Origin: Paenibacillus dendritiformis
GTDB taxonomy: Bacteria; Bacillota; Bacilli; Paenibacillales; Paenibacillaceae
NCBI RefSeq assembly: GCF_021654795.1
Contig: NZ_AP025344.1
Coordinates: 434,001-498,000, forward strand
DNA length: 64,000 nucleotides
Direction of reading: 5' to 3'
Notes under the pieces: generated by a model
What the model was told of the DNA's origin: nothing
What the model saw: only the letters and a program-made list of their open reading frames with translations
Database searches by the model: none
Position numbers and translations under genes: made by a program
Shown here: one piece after another, positions 17,134 to 26,732 of the stretch
How the letters are laid out: every line of letters starts with the position of its first letter
Numbering within the stretch: position 1 is the stretch's first letter

Positions 17134-18654
17134 TTAATACGGTTTCCATGCCAGGGTGCGCGCCGCCTGGAACCGTTCGTCGACCTCCGGCCAATTGACG
17201 ACATGCCACCAATCCTCGATGTATTTGGCCCGTTCGTTCTTGTGCTTCAAGTAGTAGGCGTGCTCCCATACATCGATCGGAAGGAGCGGGATGACGTCCC
17301 ACTGCGACAGATTCTGATGCTTCTCCGCCTGCAAAATCTCCAAGCGGCGGCTGCGCGGGCTCCAGACCAGAATCGTCCAGCCGCCGCCCTCCACCTTCTC
17401 CGCGGCCTTGGAGAAATGCATTTTGAACGCTTTGAAGCTTCCGAAATCCCGCGTAATCTGGTCGAGCAGATCTCCGGTCGGCTGTCCCCCGCCTACCGGA
17501 TTCATCGTATTCCAGAAAATCGTGTGCAAATAGTGGCCCGCTCCGTGAAAGGCAAGCTCATTTTCCCAGTGCTTCACCAGATCGAAGCGGCCGGTGCGCC
17601 GCGCTTCCGCCAAGGCGCGTTCGGCCTGGTTCAAGCCGTCGACATAGCTCTGATGGTGCTTGTCGTGATGCACCCGCATCGTCGTCTCGTCGATATACGG
17701 CTCCAACGCGTCGTACGAATACGGCAATGGCGGCAGCGTGTGGCCGCCGATCGGCACGGAGTCCGGCTCCGCCCGCAGATAGTACTCCGGCACCGGCGGC
17801 TGGTGCTCAGGGTGGCCGGGCGGCCATCCCCTCGGGGCGTACGGCCACTCGCGGTACGTTATGCTGCCGAAGGAGGCGTCTCGCGGCGCGCTCCGGGCTT
17901 CGCCATGCTCCGGCATCGGCTCCGCCTCTTGTGTCGCTTGGGCCGCTTGCGGTGTCTGGGCCGTCTGGGGCGTCTGGGGCGTCTGTGCCGAACCGATGTA
18001 AGCCAAAATGCCCGAAGCAGGCGATGGCGCTGCGGTTGGCTCCGGAACAGGGGAGCCCTCCTCATCTTCTCTCTCATCGGCTGTCAATGGATATTCCGCT
18101 TCCGACTGCGGCTCGAAGCTGCTGCCGTCCTCGGAATAGGGGGCTTCGTGGATGAACGCCTTCGGCTGCACGGCGTGGCCGGACTGCGCGGCATGCGCCC
18201 CCGGAACGTCCGGTGAAGTGAAGGAAGACAGCGGTTTCTCTTTCAAGGCGTGCACGACGTTCAGGAAGTAGACGGATTCATCGGCGATATGATCGAATAC
18301 GATCGGGGCGAGCGGCACGCTCTTCACCGCGCGGCTGTACTGCTTCATCGTCTCCAGATGCTTCACGAACTGCTCGGATTGATAGACGGACGCCTTGAGC
18401 AGCAGCTCGATCTTGTGCATCGTATCGGCAGGAGTGCTTCCTCCTTGCGACAGAATGAACTGGAGCCAGGCCGAGGCCGCTTCCTCGGTCTTGGTGAAGA
18501 CCGGCTGCCATTCCCGCAACACTTGAACATATTCCGGCTCAAGCTGCGGCACGATGGCGAGAATGACCTCGATGTGCTCGCGCTCTTGTTTTTTCCAAAA
18601 AACGATCTCTTCGAGCACGCGGACGGGCATCAGCGACCCATATATGTACTCCAA
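17134..18654 (-). CDS. multidomain Fe/Mn superoxide dismutase with N-terminal helical domain
   Basis: A 506-residue protein in three parts. Residues 1 to about 145 are an all-helical domain resembling DUF2935 (VLEEIVFWKKQEREHIEVIL). Residues about 150-300 are a low-complexity linker rich in Pro, Thr, Gln and Glu with a short internal repeat (QTPQTPQTAQTPQAAQ). Residues about 305-500 are a full SOD domain with ligands in RVHHDKHH, GHYLHTIFW and DVWEHAYYL. The canonical Asn in GGHxNH is replaced by Leu, so metal preference or activity may differ. It lacks a signal peptide, so it probably acts in the cytoplasm. SodF-like proteins of Bacillus are the closest named relatives I can suggest. Confidence 0.82.
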   Translation of the reverse strand: MEYIYGSLMPVRVLEEIVFWKKQEREHIEVILAIVPQLEPEYVQVLREWQPVFTKTEEAASAWLQFILSQGGSTPADTMHKIELLLKASVYQSEQFVKHLETMKQYSRAVKSVPLAPIVFDHIADESVYFLNVVHALKEKPLSSFTSPDVPGAHAAQSGHAVQPKAFIHEAPYSEDGSSFEPQSEAEYPLTADEREDEEGSPVPEPTAAPSPASGILAYIGSAQTPQTPQTAQTPQAAQATQEAEPMPEHGEARSAPRDASFGSITYREWPYAPRGWPPGHPEHQPPVPEYYLRAEPDSVPIGGHTLPPLPYSYDALEPYIDETTMRVHHDKHHQSYVDGLNQAERALAEARRTGRFDLVKHWENELAFHGAGHYLHTIFWNTMNPVGGGQPTGDLLDQITRDFGSFKAFKMHFSKAAEKVEGGGWTILVWSPRSRRLEILQAEKHQNLSQWDVIPLLPIDVWEHAYYLKHKNERAKYIEDWWHVVNWPEVDERFQAARTLAWKPY

Positions 18655-18763
18655 CGAACGTCCCTCCTTTACATATCAATGCAGACTCGAATCCATAACC
18701 TCTTGTATCTAATCTATTCCGCCGACAGGTTGGCCTATGCTTCTCCGGCGGCCCGGCGAAGCG

Positions 18764-18794
18764 CAAAAAACCCGCAAGCCATAAGGCTTACGGG
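18764..18794 (-). terminator. intrinsic terminator of the hydrolase gene
   Basis: On the minus strand CCCGTAAGCC pairs with GGCTTGCGGG and is followed by TTTTTT. The stem includes the stop codon of the hydrolase gene. Confidence 0.82.
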
Positions 18795-19810
18795 CGGGCG
18801 ATGATCGATGCGGCATCCGCGCGGTAGGCTGCGCTCAGAAATGCGGCGGCCTTGCCGAGGTAGTCTTTGCGGTGCGTGCGGTAGATCAGCTCATGCTGCA
18901 CATTCGGCACGATCCAGGATTCGGACAGCTTGTTGCTCTGATGAGCCGCGATCTGCTCGGCAATCTCGTACGGCGCCTTCGTATCCGCGGTTCCGTGAAT
19001 GATGAGCGTCGGCATCTCGTAGCTGGTGGCCTTGACCTCGTTGTACGGGATCTGCGCCAGGCTGGTGCCGTTCAGCGCCGGGAAGAAGAACCGCAGCAGA
19101 TCGAGCGACGGATGCTTCGGCAGCGGCACGTACTGCTTCAGATTGTGGTACAGCGTATCCGGCTCCAGCAGGAAGGTGCTGTCCAAAATCATCGCGTCGA
19201 TGTCCTCGGTCAAGAGCGCGGCCTGGAGGGCGGTGCCGGCTCCCATCGAGAAGCCCCAGACGACGATATGGGAGGCTCCTCGTTCCTTGGCCAGGTTCAC
19301 GGCCCCGAGCAGCTGCTCCTTCTCCAGCTTGCCCCCGGTGGCGGTGGTCTTGTGCTGCTCCGAGGCGAAGCCGTAATCGAACATGATGACGTTATAGTCA
19401 AGCCGATGGGCGAACTGGGCCAGATCGTACATCGGCACCCAATATTCCTCGCGGTTCGCGCCATAGCCGTGGCTGAAAATGATCGTGCGCGTGGAAGCGG
19501 AGTCCGAAGGAATATACCAGCCGTCGACGAGCGTATGGCCGTCCGCCGCCGGAAAGGTCACCGTCTCGTACGGCATTCCCTTGGCCTCCATCGGGTTGGA
19601 GAAGAGCGGAGGCACCTGAGGATTGGCGAACATCCAGGCGATAAAGCCGTGCAGGGCGAGGAAGATGACCGATGCGGCGAACACTGTCGATAAGGACAGG
19701 GCGATCACGATATGCTTCAGGCGAATGCGGCGTGCGGCCGCAGGCGCCAGACCCGAGGACCCGATCCATTCCGGTTGAAGCGCGGGCGATGTGACGACAG
19801 GTGTGCTCAT
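18788..19810 (-). CDS. membrane-anchored alpha/beta hydrolase
   Basis: A 340-residue protein with one membrane helix near residues 30-52 (IVIALSLSTVFAASVIFLAL) and an extracytoplasmic alpha/beta-hydrolase fold. The oxyanion region is FSHGYGANREEY, the nucleophile elbow GFSMGAG, the acid HGTADTKAPY and the base Gln-His-Glu in VQHEL. The substrate is unknown. The start at 19810 is chosen because AAGGAGG lies 8 bases upstream; two other in-frame ATGs lie upstream (19816 and 19885). A symmetric GTGAAAGCGTTTCAT at 19931-19945 upstream may be an operator. Confidence 0.85.
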   Translation of the reverse strand: MSTPVVTSPALQPEWIGSSGLAPAAARRIRLKHIVIALSLSTVFAASVIFLALHGFIAWMFANPQVPPLFSNPMEAKGMPYETVTFPAADGHTLVDGWYIPSDSASTRTIIFSHGYGANREEYWVPMYDLAQFAHRLDYNVIMFDYGFASEQHKTTATGGKLEKEQLLGAVNLAKERGASHIVVWGFSMGAGTALQAALLTEDIDAMILDSTFLLEPDTLYHNLKQYVPLPKHPSLDLLRFFFPALNGTSLAQIPYNEVKATSYEMPTLIIHGTADTKAPYEIAEQIAAHQSNKLSESWIVPNVQHELIYRTHRKDYLGKAAAFLSAAYRADAASIIARP

Positions 19811-20181
19811 GGGCATGACCTCCTTCTGGATGTGCGGGAAAAGGGAGAAAAACTCGCAAAGCGAGGTATCGACATAAACTGACATTAACTAGAACGAAAG
19901 TCTTGGATAGGATCAATTGAGAGCTTCATAGTGAAAGCGTTTCATTTCCTCCGAAATGTACTACTATCGTATGCCGCGAGCCGCATAACGTCAATAAAAG
20001 TGCGAGACTTGTAAGGTGTTTGTAATCATCCCGTAACATTGCAATCCGGGTGTAAAAAATGTCGAAATCAGGGACGTTGGTCGGGGAGACGATCGGCGGT
20101 CCGTCCCTTTACGGCATTGGAAAAGCGGGTTATACTAGATGTAACGCAGTTTCATCCAATGGAACGAAAGAGGGAGATGAC

Positions 20182-20931
20182 GTGGAGGAACGAGGGAAAT
20201 TAACCGTCCGTGCCGTGGAACGGGCGCTCGATATTTTGATGTGCTTCACGGAGCAGTATGAGATGAGCTTGACCGAGCTGGCCGCGCGGGTCAACTTGAA
20301 TAAGAGCACCGTGCACCGGCTGCTCACGACGCTTGAGGATCGCGGCTTCGTGCTGCGCAACGGCGACAAGTACCGCCTCGGCTACCGGGTGTGGGAGCTG
20401 TCCGCGCATCTGACGCAGGTCGGCGATGCCGCCCAATTGCTGCTTCCCGAGATGGAGGCGCTGCGCGACCGGCTAGGCGAGACGGTCAGTCTGTATGTGC
20501 GCGACGGCTCGGATCGGATTCGCATTCAGGCGGTCCAGAGCAATCAGGCGATTCGGCGGGTGGCCCCGGTCGGGGCGCGGCTGCCGTTGTTCGTCGGCGC
20601 ATCGAGCAAAGTGCTGCTCGCCTTCGCCGATCCGGCCGAGCGCGAAGCGGCGCTTCGGGATGCCTTCTGGCCGCCAAGTGTGGACAGCGAAGCGTGTATG
20701 CGGCAGCTCGATGAGGTGCGCCGCAAAGGGTACGCGGTCAGCATCGAGGAGCGCGAGCCGGGCGCGGCCGCGGTCTCGGTGCCGATATTCGACCGCCACG
20801 GCAAGCTGGCGGCGGCCTTGTCGGTCTCCGGCCCGGTCAGCCGGATGTCGCTCGAGACGCTGGAGGCGTATGCGCCGCAGCTGACGGAGGCGGCCAGCCG
20901 AATGGCGACGATGCTGCGCTCGATCGGATAA
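20182..20931 (+). CDS. IclR-family transcriptional regulator
   Basis: A 249-residue regulator of the normal IclR size. The N-terminal winged helix (AVERALDILMCFTE, LTELAARVNLNKSTVHRLLTTLEDRGF) is followed by the effector-binding GAF-like domain (about 80-245), with VGARLPLFVGASSKVLLAF and SVPIFDRHGKLAAALSVSGP. The GTG start at 20182 follows GAGGGAG at good spacing and gives the family length; the frame is open 41 codons further upstream but that part has no family match. The target is unknown; no metabolic gene is adjacent. Confidence 0.88.
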   Translation: MEERGKLTVRAVERALDILMCFTEQYEMSLTELAARVNLNKSTVHRLLTTLEDRGFVLRNGDKYRLGYRVWELSAHLTQVGDAAQLLLPEMEALRDRLGETVSLYVRDGSDRIRIQAVQSNQAIRRVAPVGARLPLFVGASSKVLLAFADPAEREAALRDAFWPPSVDSEACMRQLDEVRRKGYAVSIEEREPGAAAVSVPIFDRHGKLAAALSVSGPVSRMSLETLEAYAPQLTEAASRMATMLRSIG

Positions 20932-21121
20932 CCTGCTAAATGATTTCAACAAATGGCGATGTGGCGTTTACTTGCTGCGGCGGCTGCACAAGCGCATGGA
21001 GATGTCTCACAGGCACTGCAAGTGATGGAGATAACGAGTTAACATTAGAATGCGGATCCGGGAAAAACAGCGGCGCTTGCAAACCGGGGGAAGATGGATG
21101 AAGCAGTGAAATGCTGCATGG

Positions 21122-21734
21122 ATCAGGCTGTTGGAAAACCCCTGTTTTTTGTGAAGGGGTGGAGATGGTCCATTTTCCTCATCCAAACTTTGGCTCTTAG
21201 AGCGTTTTAAATCGATTTTCTCTACCGGGAGAAGAGATCAATCACAAGTAAAAAGCCCCATAGACTACTCAATGGCCTGATTTTACGGGATCCAAGCGAC
21301 CGCGTCGGATGCTGGGGGCATCATCGCATTATCCGGCCTGCTGGAAGCATTATCGGCCTGCTCGAAGCATCGTTGCCTCCCGGGGCTTGGACGTGCGGAG
21401 GAAATTGCTGCTATTTTACAGGAATTTCGGCTTAATGAGTCCACATCCCGAGGAATTGCTGCAAATCTACATCATTTTAGGCCCTTTTGCTTCAAGCCGA
21501 AGCGAAACGGGGGAAATTCCTGTAATTTTGCAGGATTCCCTTTCTGGAATCGTCGTCCATATCGAATTGCTGTATTTATGCAGGATTTCGCTTACTGAAT
21601 AGGAGCGTCTGGAGAAATCGTGGAGTTTTGCGGATTTCGACTGCCGGATGGGCGTGTCCAGGGAAATGGTGCAGTTTTCAGAATGGTGGAAATATCCATT
21701 TTCCTGCTCAACACTTCTTTCTCAACAGCCTGAT
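21122..21734. repeat. gene-free segment bounded by 12-bp inverted repeats
   Basis: ATCAGGCTGTTG at 21122-21133 recurs inverted as CAACAGCCTGAT at 21723-21734; GCAT also flanks both ends. The 613-bp segment contains no convincing gene. It could be a degenerate non-autonomous element or a coincidence of repeat units. The region 20932-21400 has no gene; a weak hairpin ACCCCT...AGGGGT lies at about 21139-21165. Confidence 0.35.
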
Positions 21735-21870
21735 GGATGCAATTTGTGCTCTTTAAGCCGCTATTTGTTGAAATTCCTGCAAAAGTACATATGTTCATCG
21801 ATTTTTTTCTTTTCTCGATTGGATAGTCCGAAGTTGATGCCGTTCTGCAGGATTCCTTGTAACGGAGTAT
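21401..21870. repeat. array of degenerate ~50-nt hairpin repeats
   Basis: Units resembling GAAATTSCTGYAATTTTGCA followed by GGATTTCG begin at about 21401, 21452, 21513, 21563, 21612 and 21661, with a spacing of 49-61 bases. Further fragments lie at 21769-21856. Each unit can pair its CCTG with the following CAGG. The 31 bases at 21513-21543 recur exactly at 31412-31442. No gene lies here. Confidence 0.65.
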
Positions 21871-21929
21871 ACGTCATAAAGAAAAAGTGCACTTTTGGAG
21901 TTTTTCGGAGAGTCGAGCTTTAATAATCG

Positions 21930-21979
21930 GGGGCTGTCTCACAGTAGTAAAAAACGACTTGTGGGACAGCCCCGTTTTT
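21930..21979. terminator. strong hairpin after repeats, before AraC-type gene end
   Basis: GGGGCTGTC-T-CACA pairs with TGTG-G-GACAGCCCC across an 18-base loop, followed by GTTTTTG on the plus strand. It lies 90 bases past the stop of the minus-strand regulator gene and could terminate transcription from both sides; similar hairpins also occur at transposon ends. Confidence 0.6.
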
Positions 21980-22069
21980 GTCTATGAATCCGAAGTCAGG
22001 CACTGCCCGGCTCCCCGCGCCGGGAACCACGAGTGGGGGCAGCAGCCTCTTCTCCCCGCGGGGATGAGC

Positions 22070-24406
22070 TTATCCGGCATGCTGCTGCCGGTATTGGCCA
22101 GGCGTCATCCCTTCCAGCTTCTTGAACATCCGGTTGAAGTAAGACGGCTGGTAGCCGACCGATTCCGCGATTTCGTTAATTTTCATATCGGTGGTCAGGA
22201 GCAGCTCTTTGCATTTGTTCATCTTGAGCGACGTCAAGTAATCGACATAGTTGGAGCCGGTCATCTGCTTGAAGGCCTTGCTGAGCTGGGATGCGCTTAC
22301 GCCAGCCTCCGCGGCGACGGTGTCGAGGGAGAGGTCGCTCATATAATCTTGGCCGATGCGCTCCAGCATCTCCTCGACCAGCCGCTTCATGGCCGCGCTA
22401 TAGCTCTTGTTCAGCGAGCCGATGTACGGCTTGATGATGCGGGCATGGAACCAGGCCAGGCAGGCGCGCGTGTCGCGCAGCCCGTTCAGCTCCTCTTGCA
22501 GCCCCGCCGCATCGAACACGGCATACGGGTTGTGCCCGGCCTGAAGCATGGCCCGGTGGATGTTGCCGACGAGCCGCATCAAGGCCTGATGGATGAGCCA
22601 TTCGGCCGCTCCGCCGGCATGGAGAGCGGTGACGAACTGCTCCACCCCTTGCACGGCTTCCTCTTCCAGCCCCAGATTGAGGGCGTGGATGATGTCCTGC
22701 TCCAGCTCCAGCGGGAATTCGACGCTGCCTGCCGCCCGGGACAGGACCTGCTCCGCCTCCAGCAGCTGACTGCCGGAATCGAAGGTGCGGTGCCGCAGGG
22801 CCCGCCGCGCCTGCTCGACCGAATACGGCACGTCAAGCCAGGACGAAGTCGGCCCGCTGACGACGATCGTCGCCTCCAGACGGAGCACATCGCGCAGGGC
22901 GCGGAGACATTGATCGCAGAGCTGCCCGATCCGGCGGCGGGATTCGTCGGTCTCCGTCCCTGGTCCCGGCAGGATAAGCACGGCGCCGAAGGAGCCGTCG
23001 AGGAAGTTGATCAGGTGGACATAATCGGCCGCCAGTTCGGACAGCTCCTGCACGATGTTGATGGCCGCGTACGCCATCAGATGCTCATCCCGGCCGGATA
23101 ACGGCTCCCGGCCTTCCCCGAACGCATGCGGCTGCACGACGACGGCCGCGAAGCGCTTCCCCTCGATATTCACCTTCAGCAGCTTCAGCTTCTCGCGTAT
23201 CTCCCGCTCGCTCAGGTGCGAAGCCTGGCCGGTCACGAACTGGTTGATGAACGCTTCGCGCACGGAAGGGACGGATTGATCGAGGCGGCTCTGCAGCGTC
23301 TCGTTCGCGAACCGGTACTGCTTCCATTCCTTCTCGATATAGTCGAGTTCATTGTGGACCGCCGACTCCGGCGTCCGCCAGCCGCCGAGCATCGTGACGA
23401 CCCGGCGAATCGGCCGGTACATCCGGCGCGAAGCGAACCAGCTCAGCGCGAGCGCGGCCAGCAGGGCGCAGCCCCACAGGACGAGCACGACATGGGTATA
23501 GGGCCGGGTAGGGGCCGTAATGACCGACAGCGGGGTTCCCGCGATATAGGTCCACGTTTCGCCCATTTTCTCGAAGGAGACGGTATTGACGAGCAGCGAG
23601 TCCCCGCCTTCGATTGCCATCTGCCATGTTCGCGGCGGAGGGAGGCGTCCCGGCTCGGCCGGGGCGGGCTCCTCCTGCAGGTGCTCAAGAATGAGCGGCA
23701 GCGCCTCCGGATGCTCCGCGGTCTTCGCGGAATGGCCGATCACATGCCCCCCGGCGTCCAACACATACGAGAGGTTGTCCGTATTGGCGAAGATGTGCAG
23801 CTTCGACGGATTGATGTAGATGACGATCGCGCCGAAGGATGCCGACCCGTTGAACGGGAGCTTGAGCACAATCGCGTGCGGCGTGCCGCCCTTGGCGAAC
23901 GGGCGCACGAGATCATGCGCCCAGTAGATGCCCTTCTCCTCCTGCAGGAGCCGGCCCCAGCGCTCGGCATCCTGCGGATCCTCCAGCGTGCGAAGACCGA
24001 GCGAAGGCTGCAGCACTTTATTTTGCTTTTGGATGTACAGGTACACTTGGTCGATCAGCGGATCGGCATTTTCGATCAAGGTCAGCGTATCAAGCAACTG
24101 GAGCGTCTCCTCGAATTGGCGCCCGAAATCCATGTCGGACACGGACGGCTTGAAATGCGGCTTCACGACCATGTTCAGCGCATATTGGACAAGCTGGGAG
24201 AATTGCTCGTCAATCTGCTTGGCCGCATCCTGAAGCGCATCCTCGTTCTTCTGTTGGAACTGGTTCACCATATGCTGGTTCCCGATATATAAATAAGCCG
24301 CGCTGATGACCGTCAGCGGAAGACAGGTCAGCAGCACAGCCATCGCGATGGTCTTCCAATAAAACACGCCTTTCGAAGACACCAGGCTTATCCATTGCTG
24401 TCTCAA
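22070..24406 (-). CDS. membrane-bound AraC-family regulator (YesS-like)
   Basis: A 778-residue sensor-regulator. A membrane helix at about 18-42 is followed by an extracytoplasmic Cache-like sensing region (about 45-300) and a second helix (about 303-325, VVLVLWGCALLAALALSWF). A cytoplasmic linker domain follows, then a C-terminal AraC DNA-binding domain (about 675-775) with both helix-turn-helix motifs (LSLDTVAAEAGVSASQLSKAF; INEIAESVGYQPSYFNRMFK). It starts with TTG after GGGAGG. It is divergent from a sugar ABC operon and very likely activates it when its sensor domain detects substrate. Confidence 0.9.
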   Translation of the reverse strand: MRQQWISLVSSKGVFYWKTIAMAVLLTCLPLTVISAAYLYIGNQHMVNQFQQKNEDALQDAAKQIDEQFSQLVQYALNMVVKPHFKPSVSDMDFGRQFEETLQLLDTLTLIENADPLIDQVYLYIQKQNKVLQPSLGLRTLEDPQDAERWGRLLQEEKGIYWAHDLVRPFAKGGTPHAIVLKLPFNGSASFGAIVIYINPSKLHIFANTDNLSYVLDAGGHVIGHSAKTAEHPEALPLILEHLQEEPAPAEPGRLPPPRTWQMAIEGGDSLLVNTVSFEKMGETWTYIAGTPLSVITAPTRPYTHVVLVLWGCALLAALALSWFASRRMYRPIRRVVTMLGGWRTPESAVHNELDYIEKEWKQYRFANETLQSRLDQSVPSVREAFINQFVTGQASHLSEREIREKLKLLKVNIEGKRFAAVVVQPHAFGEGREPLSGRDEHLMAYAAINIVQELSELAADYVHLINFLDGSFGAVLILPGPGTETDESRRRIGQLCDQCLRALRDVLRLEATIVVSGPTSSWLDVPYSVEQARRALRHRTFDSGSQLLEAEQVLSRAAGSVEFPLELEQDIIHALNLGLEEEAVQGVEQFVTALHAGGAAEWLIHQALMRLVGNIHRAMLQAGHNPYAVFDAAGLQEELNGLRDTRACLAWFHARIIKPYIGSLNKSYSAAMKRLVEEMLERIGQDYMSDLSLDTVAAEAGVSASQLSKAFKQMTGSNYVDYLTSLKMNKCKELLLTTDMKINEIAESVGYQPSYFNRMFKKLEGMTPGQYRQQHAG

Positions 24407-24679
24407 CGGTTATCCTCCCATCATGCAGCGGATTCGGATCGCGGAAGTCCGGATGCCGTTATTTTCATCATACTGAATGACATTCGTGTTGAAAAGGCTT
24501 CCAATTAAAATGGCCGGTTGGAATAGAGGAGGAGAAGGCATCGGCGAGGACCGGAAAAAAAGTGCAACGGCAGGAAACCGCACCGATCCGAAAAGACGCT
24601 CCGTCAGGCAGGACGGGGCTTCGCGGCCTTGCCTGTCATACCGGTAAAGGGCTAAAGTCAAGCTGGAAAAAAAGTCAAA

Positions 24680-24708
24680 TTGCACGGAATGATGACAGCG
24701 TTTACATT
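24680..24708 (+). promoter_or_regulatory. sugar ABC operon promoter with overlapping cre site
   Basis: TTGCAC (24680-24685), a 17-base spacer and TACATT (24703-24708) form a plausible sigma-A promoter. TGACAGCGTTTACA (24693-24706) overlaps the spacer and -10 and departs from the cre consensus at one position, so CcpA binding would block RNA polymerase when preferred sugars are present. Confidence 0.6.
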
Positions 24709-24759
24709 AGCACTACCAAGCCATGAAGCTTCGATTCGAATAGAAAGCGAGGGTGACCG

Positions 24760-25740
24760 ATGAGCTCACAGCCAACGAATATCGCCGCCGAGCGAACAGC
24801 AGATCCTCCGCCCCGTGCCGGTGCCCGCACCGGCAAGCGTAAGCTATGGTCCGATCTGAAGCGCGACAAGTATTTATATTTGTTAGCCCTGCCGGGACTG
24901 CTGTTTTTCCTGATTTTCAAGTACATTCCGATTACGAATCTGGTCATTGCCTTCCAGGATTACTCTCCGTATTTCGGCGTCACGGGCAGTCCCTGGGTCG
25001 GGTTCGAGCACTTCAGCCGCTTTTTCGCCAATGAAGATTTCTATCTGCTGCTGCGAAATACGCTGGCGATCAGCTTCCTGAATCTTCTCTTCTTTTTTCC
25101 GGCGCCGATCATACTGTCCCTCATGCTGAACGAGGTGCGGAACTCGATTTTGAAGCGCACGGTGCAGTCGCTGATTTATATTCCGCATTTTCTGTCCTGG
25201 GTGCTCATTTACGGCTTGACCTTCCTTATGTTTTCGCAGTCGGAGGGGCTCATGAACAAGCTCCTCCTCTCGATGGGCAAGGAGACGGTCGACATTTTGT
25301 CCAACCCGAATTATTTCTGGGGCTTGCTGACCGCGCAATCGATCTGGAAGGAAGTCGGGTGGGGCACGATTATCTTCCTCGCGGCGATCGCCGGCATCGA
25401 TCCGCAGCTGTATGAAGCGGCCGTCATGGACGGAGCGGGGCGGATGCGCCGCATCTGGCATATTACGCTGCCGGGCATGCGCAACGTCATTCTGATTCTG
25501 TTCATTCTTCGCCTGGGCACGATTATGGATACCGGCTTCGAGCAGATTTATCTGATGATGAATTCGGCGGTAACCCATGTCGCCGATGTGTTCGATACGT
25601 ATGTGTACCGCATCGGGATCAAGCAGGGCGAATTCAGCTACAGCACAGCCATCGGGCTGTTCAAGTCGGTCGTCGGCGTCATTCTAGTCGTGACGGCGAA
25701 CAAGGTGGCGAAGCGGTTCGGTCAGGACAGTCTGTACTGA
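24760..25740 (+). CDS. ABC transporter permease, LplB type
   Basis: First permease of a carbohydrate importer, 326 residues. It has a basic cytoplasmic N-terminus, then six predicted membrane helices starting with YLLALPGLLFFLIFKYIP. The EAA loop contacting the ATPase is present (EAAVMDGAGRMRRIWHITLPG, about 211-231). This is the LplB/YtcP-type branch common in Paenibacillus, which uses a shared MsmX-like ATPase encoded elsewhere; none is seen in this cluster. First gene of the operon. Confidence 0.92.
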   Translation: MSSQPTNIAAERTADPPPRAGARTGKRKLWSDLKRDKYLYLLALPGLLFFLIFKYIPITNLVIAFQDYSPYFGVTGSPWVGFEHFSRFFANEDFYLLLRNTLAISFLNLLFFFPAPIILSLMLNEVRNSILKRTVQSLIYIPHFLSWVLIYGLTFLMFSQSEGLMNKLLLSMGKETVDILSNPNYFWGLLTAQSIWKEVGWGTIIFLAAIAGIDPQLYEAAVMDGAGRMRRIWHITLPGMRNVILILFILRLGTIMDTGFEQIYLMMNSAVTHVADVFDTYVYRIGIKQGEFSYSTAIGLFKSVVGVILVVTANKVAKRFGQDSLY

Positions 25741-25795
25741 CTTCTTCGCATCCTCTAGCATCTCTATGAGACAAGCAGGAAAGGGGTCGAATGCC

Positions 25796-26677
25796 ATGAG
25801 AGAGCAGTGGCGGGATCGGTTGTTCCAGGCGGCCAACGTGACGGTGCTGATTCTATTCAGTATCGCCGCCGTATTTCCCATTTACTATACGATCGTGCTG
25901 TCATTCACGGATCCGACGGAATATTACACGCGGCCGTTGATTCTGTTCCCGCAGCAATGGACGCTGGATGCCTATAAATATTTGCTGGCCAACGGGCTGT
26001 TCATGAGCTCGCTCGGAATCAGCGCCTTCCTGGCAACCGTGGGCACGGCTTGCAGCCTCATCGTGTCGGGAGGACTCGCTTATGCGCTGTCCCGCAAGCG
26101 GCTGCGCTTCCGCAAAGCCATTATGATGATGATTTTGATTACGTTCCTGTTCCAGCCGGGGCTGGTGCCGCTGTACCTGGTCGTCCGCAATCTCGGCCTG
26201 ATCGACAGCGTGTGGTCGCTTATTTTGCCAAGCTTGACGAGCGCCTGGTATGTGCTGTTGATGAAGGGATTCTTCGACAGTATCCCGGACAGTCTGGAGG
26301 AAGCCGGCCGCATCGACGGCTGCAACGAGATCGGGGTGTTCTGGCGCATTATGCTTCCGCTGTCCCTTCCGGCGCTGGTCGCCTTCGGCCTGTTCTTCGC
26401 GGTTGGCTACTGGAACACGTACTTCAACGCGCTCATGTTCATCAACGACCAGAGCAAATGGCCGCTGCAGGTGCTCCTGCAGAACATGCTGGTCGATCCG
26501 ACCGCGATGGGCGGCGGCACGGGGGGCGGCATGGACTTCCATGTGAATCGCCAGATGCCGACCGAGACGCTCAAAATGGCCGCGGTCGTCATTGCGACAC
26601 TGCCGATTATGATGGTGTATCCATTCTTGCAGAAGCATTTCGCCAAGGGAGCGATGGTCGGCTCTGTCAAAGAATGA
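25796..26677 (+). CDS. ABC transporter permease, LplC/YtcP type
   Basis: Second permease of the carbohydrate importer, 293 residues from the chosen start. Six membrane helices and an EAA loop (EEAGRIDGCNEIGVFWRIMLP) are visible. The start at 25796 has AAAGGGG upstream; an in-frame ATG at 25766 would add ten non-hydrophobic residues. It lies 55 bases after the first permease gene. Confidence 0.9.
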   Translation: MREQWRDRLFQAANVTVLILFSIAAVFPIYYTIVLSFTDPTEYYTRPLILFPQQWTLDAYKYLLANGLFMSSLGISAFLATVGTACSLIVSGGLAYALSRKRLRFRKAIMMMILITFLFQPGLVPLYLVVRNLGLIDSVWSLILPSLTSAWYVLLMKGFFDSIPDSLEEAGRIDGCNEIGVFWRIMLPLSLPALVAFGLFFAVGYWNTYFNALMFINDQSKWPLQVLLQNMLVDPTAMGGGTGGGMDFHVNRQMPTETLKMAAVVIATLPIMMVYPFLQKHFAKGAMVGSVKE

Positions 26678-26732
26678 CGAGATAAGGATGCACAAAAAAG
26701 AAGCATGTTCACGTAAAAAAGGAGGGTCCACG

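Noticed and set aside
19931..19945. cre site GTGAAAGCGTTTCAT upstream of the hydrolase
   Set aside because: The palindrome is one base short of the cre spacing, so CcpA recognition is doubtful; mentioned only as a possible operator.
20059..20181. 41-codon N-terminal extension of the IclR gene
   Set aside because: No similarity to the family, while GTG 20182 has a good ribosome site and gives the normal length.
20932..21400. Short frames after the IclR gene
   Set aside because: None has a ribosome site with a protein-like sequence; the stretch reads as degenerate non-coding DNA.
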